DNA of 64,000 bases from Mesostigma viride (taxonomy: Eukaryota > Streptophyta > Mesostigmatophyceae > Mesostigmatales > Mesostigmataceae), in contig RPFO01000080.1 in assembly GCA_009746045.1 (NCBI GenBank), positions 4,464,481 to 4,528,480 on the forward strand. Reading direction: 5' to 3'. The notes beneath the pieces are model-generated. The model had not been told where the DNA came from and did not search any database. It worked only from the letters and a program-made list of their open reading frames with translations. The number at the start of each line of letters is the position of its first letter. The stretch's first letter is position 1. Below, piece after piece: positions 1 to 9,905 of the stretch. The position numbers and the translations under genes were made by a program.

Positions 1-1440
1 TGAGGGTATGAGGGTATGAGGGTATGAGGGTATGAGGGTATGAGGGTATGAGGGTATGAGGGTATGAGGGTATGAGGGTATGAGGGTATGAGGGTATGAG
101 GGTATGAGGGTATGAGGGTATGAGGGTATGAGGGTATGAGGGTATGAGGGTATGAGGGTATGAGGGTATGAGGGTATGAGGGTATGAGGGTATGAGGGTA
201 TGAGGGTATGAGGGTATGAGGGTATGAGGGTATGAGGGTATGAGGGTATGAGGGTATGAGGGTATGAGGGTATGAGGGTATGAGGGTATGAGGGTATGAG
301 GGTATGAGGGTATGAGGGTATGAGGGTATGAGGGTATGAGGGTATGAGGGTATGAGGGTATGAGGGTATGAGGGTATGAGGGTATGAGGGTATGAGGGTA
401 TGAGGGTATGAGGGTATGAGGGTATGAGGGTATGAGGGTATGAGGGTATGAGGGTATGAGGGTATGAGGGTATGAGGGTATGAGGGTATGAGGGTATGAG
501 GGTATGAGGGTATGAGGGTATGAGGGTATGAGGGTATGAGGGTATGAGGGTATGAGGGTATGAGGGTATGAGGGTATGAGGGTATGAGGGTATGAGGGTA
601 TGAGGGTATGAGGGTATGAGGGTATGAGGGTATGAGGGTATGAGGGTATGAGGGTATGAGGGTATGAGGGTATGAGGGTATGAGGGTATGAGGGTATGAG
701 GGTATGAGGGTATGAGGGTATGAGGGTATGAGGGTATGAGGGTATGAGGGTATGAGGGTATGAGGGTATGAGGGTATGAGGGTATGAGGGTATGAGGGTA
801 TGAGGGTATGAGGGTATGAGGGTATGAGGGTATGAGGGTATGAGGGTATGAGGGTATGAGGGTATGAGGGTATGAGGGTATGAGGGTATGAGGGTATGAG
901 GGTATGAGGGTATGAGGGTATGAGGGTATGAGGGTATGAGGGTATGAGGGTATGAGGGTATGAGGGTATGAGGGTATGAGGGTATGAGGGTATGAGGGTA
1001 TGAGGGTATGAGGGTATGAGGGTATGAGGGTATGAGGGTATGAGGGTATGAGGGTATGAGGGTATGAGGGTATGAGGGTATGAGGGTATGAGGGTATGAG
1101 GGTATGAGGGTATGAGGGTATGAGGGTATGAGGGTATGAGGGTATGAGGGTATGAGGGTATGAGGGTATGAGGGTATGAGGGTATGAGGGTATGAGGGTA
1201 TGAGGGTATGAGGGTATGAGGGTATGAGGGTATGAGGGTATGAGGGTATGAGGGTATGAGGGTATGAGGGTATGAGGGTATGAGGGTATGAGGGTATGAG
1301 GGTATGAGGGTATGAGGGTATGAGGGTATGAGGGTATGAGGGTATGAGGGTATGAGGGTATGAGGGTATGAGGGTATGAGGGTATGAGGGTATGAGGGTA
1401 TGAGGGTATGAGGGTATGAGGGTATGAGGGTATGAGGGTA
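1..1440. repeat. 8-bp satellite, block 1 (TGAGGGTA)
   Basis: About 180 perfect copies of TGAGGGTA with no interruption. The G-rich strand is the + strand, with a GGG run every 8 nt, so G-quadruplex or R-loop formation is plausible. It starts at the window edge, so the true length is unknown. The ATG and TGA inside the unit give no usable long frame. Confidence 0.98.
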
Positions 1441-1752
1441 TGAGGGCATGAGGGCATGAGGGCATGAGGGCATGAGGGCATGAGGGCATGAGGGCATGAG
1501 GGCATGAGGGCATGAGGGCATGAGGGCATGAGGGCATGAGGGCATGAGGGCATGAGGGCATGAGGGCATGAGGGCATGAGGGCATGAGGGCATGAGGGCA
1601 TGAGGGCATGAGGGCATGAGGGCATGAGGGCATGAGGGCATGAGGGCATGAGGGCATGAGGGCATGAGGGCATGAGGGCATGAGGGCATGAGGGCATGAG
1701 GGCATGAGGGCATGAGGGCATGAGGGCATGAGGGCATGAGGGCATGAGGGCA
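1441..1752. repeat. 8-bp satellite, block 2 (TGAGGGCA)
   Basis: 39 perfect copies of TGAGGGCA, one base different from block 1 (T to C at position 7). The switch at 1441 is abrupt, with no intermixing of variants. Confidence 0.98.
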
Positions 1753-3064
1753 TGAGGGCGTGAGGGCGTGAGGGCGTGAGGGCGTGAGGGCGTGAGGGCG
1801 TGAGGGCGTGAGGGCGTGAGGGCGTGAGGGCGTGAGGGCGTGAGGGCGTGAGGGCGTGAGGGCGTGAGGGCGTGAGGGCGTGAGGGCGTGAGGGCGTGAG
1901 GGCGTGAGGGCGTGAGGGCGTGAGGGCGTGAGGGCGTGAGGGCGTGAGGGCGTGAGGGCGTGAGGGCGTGAGGGCGTGAGGGCGTGAGGGCGTGAGGGCG
2001 TGAGGGCGTGAGGGCGTGAGGGCGTGAGGGCGTGAGGGCGTGAGGGCGTGAGGGCGTGAGGGCGTGAGGGCGTGAGGGCGTGAGGGCGTGAGGGCGTGAG
2101 GGCGTGAGGGCGTGAGGGCGTGAGGGCGTGAGGGCGTGAGGGCGTGAGGGCGTGAGGGCGTGAGGGCGTGAGGGCGTGAGGGCGTGAGGGCGTGAGGGCG
2201 TGAGGGCGTGAGGGCGTGAGGGCGTGAGGGCGTGAGGGCGTGAGGGCGTGAGGGCGTGAGGGCGTGAGGGCGTGAGGGCGTGAGGGCGTGAGGGCGTGAG
2301 GGCGTGAGGGCGTGAGGGCGTGAGGGCGTGAGGGCGTGAGGGCGTGAGGGCGTGAGGGCGTGAGGGCGTGAGGGCGTGAGGGCGTGAGGGCGTGAGGGCG
2401 TGAGGGCGTGAGGGCGTGAGGGCGTGAGGGCGTGAGGGCGTGAGGGCGTGAGGGCGTGAGGGCGTGAGGGCGTGAGGGCGTGAGGGCGTGAGGGCGTGAG
2501 GGCGTGAGGGCGTGAGGGCGTGAGGGCGTGAGGGCGTGAGGGCGTGAGGGCGTGAGGGCGTGAGGGCGTGAGGGCGTGAGGGCGTGAGGGCGTGAGGGCG
2601 TGAGGGCGTGAGGGCGTGAGGGCGTGAGGGCGTGAGGGCGTGAGGGCGTGAGGGCGTGAGGGCGTGAGGGCGTGAGGGCGTGAGGGCGTGAGGGCGTGAG
2701 GGCGTGAGGGCGTGAGGGCGTGAGGGCGTGAGGGCGTGAGGGCGTGAGGGCGTGAGGGCGTGAGGGCGTGAGGGCGTGAGGGCGTGAGGGCGTGAGGGCG
2801 TGAGGGCGTGAGGGCGTGAGGGCGTGAGGGCGTGAGGGCGTGAGGGCGTGAGGGCGTGAGGGCGTGAGGGCGTGAGGGCGTGAGGGCGTGAGGGCGTGAG
2901 GGCGTGAGGGCGTGAGGGCGTGAGGGCGTGAGGGCGTGAGGGCGTGAGGGCGTGAGGGCGTGAGGGCGTGAGGGCGTGAGGGCGTGAGGGCGTGAGGGCG
3001 TGAGGGCGTGAGGGCGTGAGGGCGTGAGGGCGTGAGGGCGTGAGGGCGTGAGGGCGTGAGGGCG
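1753..3064. repeat. 8-bp satellite, block 3 (TGAGGGCG)
   Basis: 164 perfect copies of TGAGGGCG, differing from block 2 only at position 8. The phase of the 8-mer is unbroken from block 1 through block 4. Confidence 0.98.
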
Positions 3065-3576
3065 TTCGGGCGTTCGGGCGTTCGGGCGTTCGGGCGTTCG
3101 GGCGTTCGGGCGTTCGGGCGTTCGGGCGTTCGGGCGTTCGGGCGTTCGGGCGTTCGGGCGTTCGGGCGTTCGGGCGTTCGGGCGTTCGGGCGTTCGGGCG
3201 TTCGGGCGTTCGGGCGTTCGGGCGTTCGGGCGTTCGGGCGTTCGGGCGTTCGGGCGTTCGGGCGTTCGGGCGTTCGGGCGTTCGGGCGTTCGGGCGTTCG
3301 GGCGTTCGGGCGTTCGGGCGTTCGGGCGTTCGGGCGTTCGGGCGTTCGGGCGTTCGGGCGTTCGGGCGTTCGGGCGTTCGGGCGTTCGGGCGTTCGGGCG
3401 TTCGGGCGTTCGGGCGTTCGGGCGTTCGGGCGTTCGGGCGTTCGGGCGTTCGGGCGTTCGGGCGTTCGGGCGTTCGGGCGTTCGGGCGTTCGGGCGTTCG
3501 GGCGTTCGGGCGTTCGGGCGTTCGGGCGTTCGGGCGTTCGGGCGTTAGGGCATTAGGGCATTAGGGCATTAAGGTA
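3065..3576. repeat. 8-bp satellite, block 4 (TTCGGGCG) and TTAGGGCA seed
   Basis: 60 copies of TTCGGGCG (3065-3544), then three of TTAGGGCA (3545-3568) and one degenerate TTAAGGTA, where the array dissolves into unique sequence. This end holds the most diverged units and looks like the origin of the array. The arginine/glycine/phenylalanine-rich frame across the block is a translation of the repeat, not a gene. Confidence 0.95.
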
Positions 3577-3960
3577 TTAGTGGGCATATCAAATCTACTC
3601 TATTCTTTGTGTACGTGCACAAACAACTCTGTGTGCATGCGTGTGTACAGTTATGCATATGTGCGTGTGTGTGCTTGGCATGATGACATCAACGTGTCCG
3701 CTCTCCCGGGCATGCTGAGCGGGCATGGCTTTTTCTCGTACTTCAGTGCACTGATTCTCTGTGTACAATGTGCTGGTCCTGCGTTTTCTGCCTGGTATGT
3801 GTGCGCCCTCACACGAATCCCCTATCTACCCTGAACATGCTGGTCTTGCGTGTTCTACTTAAAGATGCATGGCTCCGCGGCCTGTCGCGTACACCCCGGC
3901 TTGTTCTCTTTTGTCAAAATTTTGCTACAGTTCTATACTTAATTGAACTGGCTCTGCCTC
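3577..3960. other. Probable intron sequence left of the phosphodiesterase exon
   Basis: T-rich unique sequence with TG-rich stretches and no recognisable exon. It is most likely part of the intron upstream of the exon at 4193. Short repeated phrases (around 3770 and 3840) suggest it also contains old tandem duplications. Confidence 0.4.
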
Positions 3961-4192
3961 GGTAGCCCCAATATATGTGCCCTTGGCCACAGCTCGACTT
4001 CTTCTCTGTAATTCATCTCACTAACGCTATCCTGCCATGGTCCGATATTGAACCTGCTTTGCCTATATTATGTTGCCCTAATGTGCCATTCCCCACAGCT
4101 CGGCTTCTTCTCCTTCACCGCACTGATGCTATACTACTATACTCTATTCAACCTGCTCTGCCTATGTTGCCGTGATGTTCTGTTGCCCACAG
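3961..4192 (+). repeat. Tandem copies of an intron 3' end (three candidate splice acceptors)
   Basis: The boundary CCACAG/CTCGGCTTCTTCTC occurs three times about 100 bp apart, with AG dinucleotides at 3991-3992, 4097-4098 and 4191-4192. Each copy is followed by a few bases that resemble the exon start, and the first two then lose the reading frame. Only the third opens into the phosphodiesterase exon. The first two are therefore duplicated, decayed acceptor-plus-exon-start segments that could act as decoy or alternative 3' splice sites. Confidence 0.75.
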
Positions 4193-4330
4193 CTCGGCTT
4201 CTTCTCCTATATCGCCTTCCCCTTGTTCGAGGCTTGGGTGGCGGCCTTCCCGGCCTCTCGTCCCATCATGGAGGCGATCTCGGCCAACATCAAGTATTGG
4301 GAGAAGCAACGGGATGCCGCTGTGGGCTGA
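4193..4330 (+). CDS. Last exon of a 3',5'-cyclic nucleotide phosphodiesterase (partial)
   Basis: The exon encodes 45 residues plus TGA (4328-4330) directly after a CCCACAG acceptor. The peptide begins LGFFSYIAFPLFEAWVAAFP and continues with a helix ending KYWEKQRD. This matches the C-terminal end of class I PDEase domains, where a 'GF..yi..PLfe.w' segment and a helix ending 'n..yW' follow the metal-binding HD core. The catalytic histidines and aspartates would lie in upstream exons, which are not visible. The 3.6-kb satellite lies to the left, so the gene either has a very large intron or is a truncated fragment. The family call comes from remembered motif resemblance. Confidence 0.65.
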   Translation, partial: LGFFSYIAFPLFEAWVAAFPASRPIMEAISANIKYWEKQRDAAVG

Positions 4331-4805
4331 ACCCATAGATTGCTTGGGCACTTCAGAAGCTCTATAGGAGCTATACGTAGCTACCCAGCTTGTGCATCCG
4401 CCGGGCTTGTACATCCAAGGAGTTGTTTGCAGGATGCCAGCTGTCTTCGTAAAACGTAGGGGCAGCTGGATTGATTGGCCTGTTTGTTGGCAAAAGGCGT
4501 GCAAAGACTGCTGTCTACAGTCACGCGCGCTGCATGCTTGTAGATTATACAGCTTCGGACTGCGTCGGATAAACGCACTGGGCACCGTGGCATGCAGATT
4601 TAGGGGCACGATGGCAGCCTGGGCACGGGTTACGAGTAGGGGCTAGTATTATGCTCTCGATCTTCCTGCGCCCCCTGCCCTTGTCTCATCACCGTGTAGG
4701 GTTACAGCACGTTACAATGATGAGGTGCCGATGAGGGGGGGCAGCCCACCAGAGTTGACGTCTGCAAGGGTACAGCTCAAAGCTGCGGCCTGGGCATTGC
4801 AAAGG
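4331..4805. other. 3' flank of the phosphodiesterase exon, no gene seen
   Basis: Probable 3' UTR followed by unique sequence. I see no convincing exon, RNA or element, and overlapping frames on both strands lack any family resemblance. Confidence 0.4.
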
Positions 4806-4975
4806 GGGCAACGGGATGCATCCAGGTGGACGGGAACTTGAAGTTCAGTCTGGCACCCTGCGCCTACTGCCTAGGCCGCTGAGATATATAGATAGATAAA
4901 TATAGAATAGATGGATCTCTCTGTCTCTCTCTATGCGTATTATGTATTTATTTAGAAAGCTACCTTACATAAATA
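4806..4975 (+). repeat. Dispersed repeat R1, copy 1
   Basis: Near-identical to 28858-29060 in the same orientation, including the phrases GATGCATCCAGGT, CACCCTGCGCCTACTGCC, an ATATATAGATAGATAAATA stretch and a TCTC run ending in TATTTATTTAGAAAG. It runs straight into the retroelement C-terminal domain at 4976-5228, so R1 may be an upstream part of that element. Confidence 0.8.
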
Positions 4976-5228
4976 GAGAGTGGGGCCCCACCGGGTCATC
5001 CCCTTTGTCCTTGAGGAGTTCGGGGCCATGGGCCCCTACACAGCAGAGTTTTTCCATGAGTCCTGCGAGCAGCGTGAAGACTGCCTCGAGGATCAGCCCG
5101 CCCCGTGGTCTGCTGGGACGTGGTCCTCGTATTTGCGCCAGCGCCTGTCCCTTGCCCTCACTCAAACCGTGGCTGATGTGTTATTCCACCGCATCCGGGC
5201 CGACTTTGTCGCGACCCACGGGGTCTAG
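4976..5228 (+). pseudogene. Retroelement-derived C-terminal domain fragment, copy 1
   Basis: The frame reads HRVIPFVLEEFGAMGPYTAEF and later RQRLSLALTQTVADVLFHR, then stops at TAG (5226-5228). A clearly homologous copy with the same motifs lies on the minus strand at 28419-28703. Such 'R-V-P-F-V-x-E-F-G-x-x-G-P' tails occur, as I remember them, at the ends of algal reverse-transcriptase-type ORFs. No catalytic motif is present here. It is probably the 3' end of a truncated element. Confidence 0.5.
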
Positions 5229-5780
5229 ATCCTCGCCAGGCCTGGTGGGGCGGCAGCGATGTTGCTGCGTGGCCATTGTAGTTGCGTGTTGTAATTAGTC
5301 GTACCTTGTGCTGGCTTGATCCTTGCAATAATGCCCGTGTCAGATTATTGTTATTATTTTCTTTAGGGTTCTTGTTTTTTGGGTTTTCATGCGATGTTGC
5401 TGCATGTAGTTGTAGTTGTATAATAGTGTTGGCTTGCTCCTTACCTGCCATGGTGGTTCTTTTCTTTACGGTCCTTCATCTTTTTCTGGCTTTCCTGATG
5501 TTGTATGCCGATCTCATCCCTGTACTTTATCATTCTCAATAAATGTGTACTTACAGAGGACATCCCATGTTATAATATTAAAGAGGACATCCCATCAATT
5601 ATAGAGGACATCCCATGTTCCCCTCCCACCGAGGGCTTATGCTCACGTGACGCAGTCCCGTGTCTATTAATAAATTATAGTTTGTAGGGTTATTCTTTTC
5701 GGGATTTACTGTCCTTATGTTGCATGCCACTCTCACCTCCGTAATGTATCATTCTCAATGAAAAAAAATATAGAGGGGGC
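5229..5780 (+). repeat. Retroelement 3' flank and short repeats
   Basis: Noncoding sequence after the stop of the fragment above, ending near a TATCATTCTCAATAAATG segment at 5527. A second, diverged version of this tail (ATGTATCATTCTCAATGAAA) is at 5742, and a third near 52890. Three AGAGGACATCCCAT units lie at 5556-5615. A copy of the palindromic R3 motif (CACGTGAC type) lies at 5631-5680. Confidence 0.5.
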
Positions 5781-5882
5781 AATGCATGCTTTGGCGCAGG
5801 CTGGCGTCAGAAGCCCAGGCAGCTCCAGGGATTGTCGTCAACTGATCTTGAACCATGTTCGGGAACGTCTACAATTCTTTAG

Positions 5883-6116
5883 CCGTACCAAGACTTCGCT
5901 ACAGAAAAGATCTCCGGCCGTACAGTTACTTACGATTTTACCACTTTGTACACCACACAGTCCACACTAGATCTCCAAGACTTGACCCAGCGGCTGGGAA
6001 AACTTATTGATCGCCTCTATGCACGACGATGCAGATCGCTGCAGTCTATCCCTAGGCCTACCATGCTCGTTCATGCTCAGAAGAAAACGTACCGTAGCGA
6101 CATTACTTACCACTGA
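5883..6116 (+). pseudogene. Penelope-like reverse transcriptase fragment
   Basis: An open frame between TAG (5880) and TGA (6114-6116) reads GRTVTYDFTTLYTTQSTLDL, then leucine-rich helix sequence (LTQRLGKLIDRLYARR). The 'YDFTTLYTT' string closely fits RT motif A of Penelope-like elements, typically '-DF-tlYT-ip', with the catalytic aspartate in YDF. No motif B or C is visible, so this is a broken remnant of about 75 residues. It is immediately followed by repeat R2 and then by the 543-bp direct-repeat element. Confidence 0.55.
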
Positions 6117-6139
6117 GGAAGTGCGCAAGGATAGATTGC

Positions 6140-6252
6140 AAGTAGTGATGAAGGAGACCACCCCCAAGTCTGTGGGGGCTCTGCGTGTGACCGCGCATGG
6201 CATTCGTAGCGATTCGGGCCGTGGTGCCCACAACCCTGTGACTAGGACCTAG
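6140..6252 (+). repeat. Dispersed repeat R2, copy 1
   Basis: A segment with AAGGAGACCACCCCCAAGTC and ATTCGGGCCGTGGTGCCC, ending CCCTGTGACTAGG. It recurs inverted at 13797-13925, and its last 35 bp recur at 33446-33480. The host element is unknown. Confidence 0.7.
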
Positions 6253-6257
6253 ATATA

Positions 6258-6800
6258 TTCTGATCAGACACTCCGCAAAGGTGAAAACCTTTGCGTTCAG
6301 TGCCGGGCCGCGGAAAACGCGGAAAACGCGATCTGCAAATGAATCCGACCGGAATCGAACTGGGGACCTCTCGCACCAATTTTGCTGACTATAGGACGGA
6401 CGTCTCCGGTTACCATGGCATCGCCAACTTACACCTACAGTCATCCGCAAAAGTTCTCCTGTCCGGGGAGTGATGCAAGCCTTTCGGATTTGGTACTAGA
6501 TAAATCACTCGAGATCTGTGTGTAGGAGTACTACACACGTGTCTGCACGCGAGACTTGTTCAGTCTCGCACCGTGAGACGGGCTGAACACGGCTGAATCC
6601 TTCTTTAGAAGGGGGCGTAGCCGGTACTATCGAAATCAGCCAAGCGTATATTCTGATCAGACACTCCGCAAAGGTGAAAACCTTTGCGTTCAGTGCCGGG
6701 CCGCGGAAAACGCGGAAAACGCGATCTGCAAATGAATCCGACCGGAATCGAACTGGGGACCTCTCGCACCAATTTTGCTGACTATAGGACGGACGTCTCC
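6258..6800. mobile_element. 543-bp element with 150-bp direct terminal repeats and 8-bp TSD
   Basis: Two identical 150-bp direct repeats (6258-6407 and 6651-6800) flank 243 bp. The 8-mer TAGATATA lies directly outside on both sides (6250-6257 and 6801-6808), marking insertion with target-site duplication. The repeat holds an 8-bp hairpin closed by a GAAA tetraloop (GCAAAGGTGAAAACCTTTGC). The internal part holds two more perfect 8-bp hairpins (arms GTGTGTAG/CTACACAC and GCGAGACT/AGTCTCGC). On the minus strand the repeat carries a polymerase III B-box-like AGTTCGATTCC. There is no ORF. The ends are TT..CC, not TG..CA. It could be a TRIM-type LTR element, or about 1.4 units of a 393-nt circular RNA copied into DNA, as in retrozymes. 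I see no exact hammerhead core. Confidence 0.7.
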
Positions 6801-6818
6801 TAGATATAGCTTACATCA

Positions 6819-7077
6819 TCCATTCCATCCCATGTTCCCCTCCCACAGCTGAGGACTTATGCTCACGTGACGCAGTCACGTGTCTATTAATTAATTAATT
6901 AATTAAATAATTAATTAATTAATTAATTAAATCATTTCCCACTGAGGACTTATGCTCACGTGACGCAGTCACGTGTCTATTGATTAATTAATTAATTAAT
7001 TAATTAATTAATTAATTAATTAATTAATTAATTTGAGCATAAGTCCTCAGTGGGAGGGGAACATGGGATGGAATGGA
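6819..7077. repeat. Inverted repeat with R3 motifs and (TTAA)n core
   Basis: The left arm (from 6819: TCCATTCCATCCCATG, TTCCCCTCCCAC, then GAGGACTTATGCTCA) is repeated inverted at 7032-7077. Between the arms lie two copies of R3 (6851 and 6944) and long (TTAA)n runs. R3 contains CACGTGAC-GCA-GTCACGTG, a perfect 8-bp inverted repeat around 3 bp. R3 also occurs at 5631 and 33391, each time followed by AT-rich TTAA sequence, so it may be the 3' tail of a small retroposon. Confidence 0.6.
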
Positions 7078-7241
7078 TTAAAAATTAAATTAAATTAAAT
7101 TAAATTAAATTAAATTAAATTATAACATGCCTCCGTTGGGAGATCATGTAGCACATATTCCGTAATGGGTGGGTGGGATGGAAGGAGCCGCGTAATCGGA
7201 CTAACCTAACTCTAATCTAGTCTAGAAAAATCCTAACTACC

Positions 7242-8198
7242 CTACTCATCAAAACGCCTCCTCCGCTTGGGGGGAGGTGGTTTGCCCACAGGGTCGGGCG
7301 TGTGAGCCTTGACAATCCTCTTCCACCGCGTCTTGTTCTGCATGGCAGTCCAAAGAAGGGAGAGAGAGTGTATGCGGTATTCAAACTGGGCTGGGACCAA
7401 TAGGTCATCCAGCAACATCTGCACGTAGTTCGTGACATGTTTCCCTACCTTTTTGGGAATGTCCTTGGGGCCAGGCCAGGTCAGAATGTGCCGTCCTGGC
7501 TGGCCAAGCCGCTGGGCGGGCCGGCCAGACCAAGGGCGGTGTCGACCTGGCTGGTGCGAGCAAGGTGTCCTACAAATGCTATCCTACGCTGTCTAATCTC
7601 GTCCGAAATACGGGGCATGCCCTGATACAAAGACTCTGATGACGGGCGTTTGGAAAACCCTACGTTGAGGACCTGTCGGAGCATCCTGTAAACTGTGCCG
7701 TCTAGCCTAGATGCCAGTGTGGGTGTGATTGTCCACGCCTCGGCGCCATACGTGAGCACCGTAAGGACGAGGACCTTGAAGAGCATGCGCTTGCGGTGGT
7801 CGCCCAGGCCCTTGGAGCGCCAGTAGGTGTTGAGCGAACGAAGCCTAGCCCAGGCCAGGCCGATGCGGGTGTCCACATCGTCGGCGGTGTCAGGGAGCCA
7901 GCTCCCTAACAGCTTGAAGCGGTCGCGGAACGGGACCGTCGTCCCATCGAGCAGGCGCGCGGCAGCGGCGGTGTACTGGAGGCCCCCGGCCTATCACCAT
8001 CGCCTCGGTTTTGACACTAATCTCCAACCCCACCGCCCGCGCCTCCAGGCCCAGACAGTCCAGCCAGGTCTGAATGTGCTCGGGGCGCGCGCGATGAGGG
8101 TGGTGTCATCTGCATAAATCAGGTCGGCCAGGCGGTAACCAGGTCGAACCCCGCCATGTTCTTTCTCGTTAAGGATGTCCAAGCCTGGCTCGACCCCC
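7242..8198 (-). pseudogene. LINE A reverse transcriptase, motif C and C-terminal part
   Basis: Right of the frameshifts the sequence reads LADLIYADDTTLIA (about 8110-8070), the YADD catalytic motif C of reverse transcriptases. It continues with KRMLFKVLVLTVLTYGAEAW and IRQRRIAFVGHLAR, typical of LINE C-terminal regions, and ends in a basic tail (KPPPPKRRRRFDE, stop at 7242-7244). The tail recurs almost identically at 17900-18109 on the + strand. At least two frame changes separate these blocks. Confidence 0.8.
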
Positions 8199-8202
8199 TT
8201 AA

Positions 8203-9901
8203 CCCCTAAATGGTCTGGCTGCCGATTTTCCGCCTAAAACTGAGTTACAGCCGACACGTCGGCCCCTTCTCGGGGGACCAAATGCCGCGAAAACTATTGA
8301 GAATTAGGAAAAGTTTAGCTGAGAAGATCGAAAGTTTATAATTTTCCTCACAGCATGGTACTAGGGTTTGCATACTTCTGACAAAGTTATAGAGGTGTTC
8401 TGGTCGGTCAAAGTACAAGGGGTCAGGGTACTTTTTCGCGTACAACGTGCATTCCGGAAAACGACGACCTGGCCATGGCGGCTTGCGCCCACGCATGGCA
8501 TTTACGTTTGCGTTCGAATTTTCTGGCCAAACTTAAGATATTGATTTTATACGTCCTAAAGATGATACAGGCCAATTTTTGGTTCGCGGGAATGCCATTT
8601 GATAGGTTTCGGCAGCGTTCTTGCTGGAAAAAACTGCGATCAGGCCGGACGATAGAAACGTTGACAGCAATACCTTTCCGGCGTATTTTAAAGGATATAT
8701 TGGTTCCTTTGTACTTTTTATGATACATAGTAGTCGTAAACGTGCAAGGGTGGCCAGAAATCGCCGAATCCAGCGACCATGCTGCACAACTTTGGTGTGC
8801 CGAAATGCCCCATTTTGCGGCCACCGCCTGGGCCAAGGTAACGCCATCCATGCCTGGTAAAGCTTAAGCATCGTTTTCCTATCGATGTTTGACGTTTATA
8901 TATACGTTCTAGCTTGTGTAGCACATTCTTTTTGCATTATTCATGCTCTTTCTTGACCCTGGCCTGGCCCCTTTCTAAAACACCCTTCTTAGATGCTTCC
9001 ATCAGTCAGTTGACCTGCCACAGGGTGATGGTGATAAGTTTTAGAGGCTGTATGGGTTTGAATACCTCCATATATGTTTGTTATACATTTCCCACACACA
9101 TATTGCATGAGTGTGAGGCAGTTGGCTGGTCTCTGTGGCATCATCAAGCATGTAACCGGTGAGTAGAAGCTTCCCATTGTCAGCATGTGCCACCAGGTGT
9201 GCTGGCCATCACCTGGCAAGCTATAGCAGCTTAGGCCTAGTTTATCCTTGCTAGGGCAAGCTGAAATAGGCTTAAAATCACTAGTTTGTTGGTGGCTGCC
9301 TCCTAGAATGCATGCCTTGCGTAGGGTATCCGTACCACGTTACCTACGTGCATGGACAAGGTGGCACCTGCACATAGGTGCCATGTAAGGGCAGTGTGAT
9401 GATGCAGTTATGTTTCCCCATCATTGTGGAAGGGAAATGTATTGTGTGGCATGGTTGGGGGCCATATTAGTTGGTATTAGTAGGTAGTATGCCCACTCCT
9501 ACCCCCTTGGTTGCTTTTTACCAACGGTACCCCTATGGGCTGTACTGGGTGTAACTGCTGGTATACCCACCCAAATGATGACCCCAATGGCTCAAACTGT
9601 TCAGCAACTAATTTTTTATCATCCCTGAAGTGGTAGGTGCCTAGCTCTTACAACATAATTCAAAATGCACATTCTACCAAAAATGAAAACGCTCGTCTTG
9701 ACCCCCCTGACTTTGACGGCAGTTATACATGGCCTAACCTGCATATATGTAAGGTTGTGATATACCAACCCGAAGGGCAACTCATGGACATGCTTGGCCC
9801 CCAAGGACAGCCATTGGATATGGGTGGGTTGGATGGCATCTGGTTTGCAAAATTGTGAAGTTACAGCCGATGCATCGGCAGTATTTCTGCCCATTTAGGG
9901 G
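8203..9901. mobile_element. piggyBac-like non-autonomous transposon (MITE-like)
   Basis: The element starts CCCCTAAATGG and ends CCATTTAGGGG, perfect 11-bp terminal inverted repeats, and TTAA is duplicated on both sides (8199-8202 and 9902-9905). TTAA specificity and a CCC start are hallmarks of the piggyBac superfamily. Near-palindromes lie just inside each end (GCCGACACGTCGGC near 8247, GCCGATGCATCGGC near 9867). No recognisable transposase is encoded, so movement would need a source element elsewhere. Dropping the element plus one TTAA rejoins the host LINE frame exactly between ..RARARFTAL and KGVEPGLDIL.., ahead of YADD. Confidence 0.9.
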
Positions 9902-9905
9902 TTAA

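Noticed and set aside
3056-3556. 166-codon ORF of RAFGRSGV repeats
   Set aside because: It is a translation of the TTCGGGCG satellite in a frame that happens to lack stops.
1-3576. Telomere at the left edge
   Set aside because: TTAGGGCA/TGAGGG units look telomere-like, but at a left chromosome end the + strand should read C-rich. Here it is G-rich, the unit is 8 bp with changing sequence, and the blocks are uniform. An interstitial satellite fits better.
6258-6300. Hammerhead ribozyme core in the direct repeat (CTGATCA ... GAAA)
   Set aside because: The core should read CTGATGA. The conserved G needed for catalysis is C here, and the stems do not fit. Another ribozyme class remains open.
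6337-6409. tRNA gene on the minus strand (AGTTCGATTCC B box, 3' end like tRNA-Trp)
   Set aside because: The T-stem pairs only partly, and no matching acceptor 5' strand, D-arm or anticodon arm is found. It is at most a tRNA-derived fragment within the 543-bp element.
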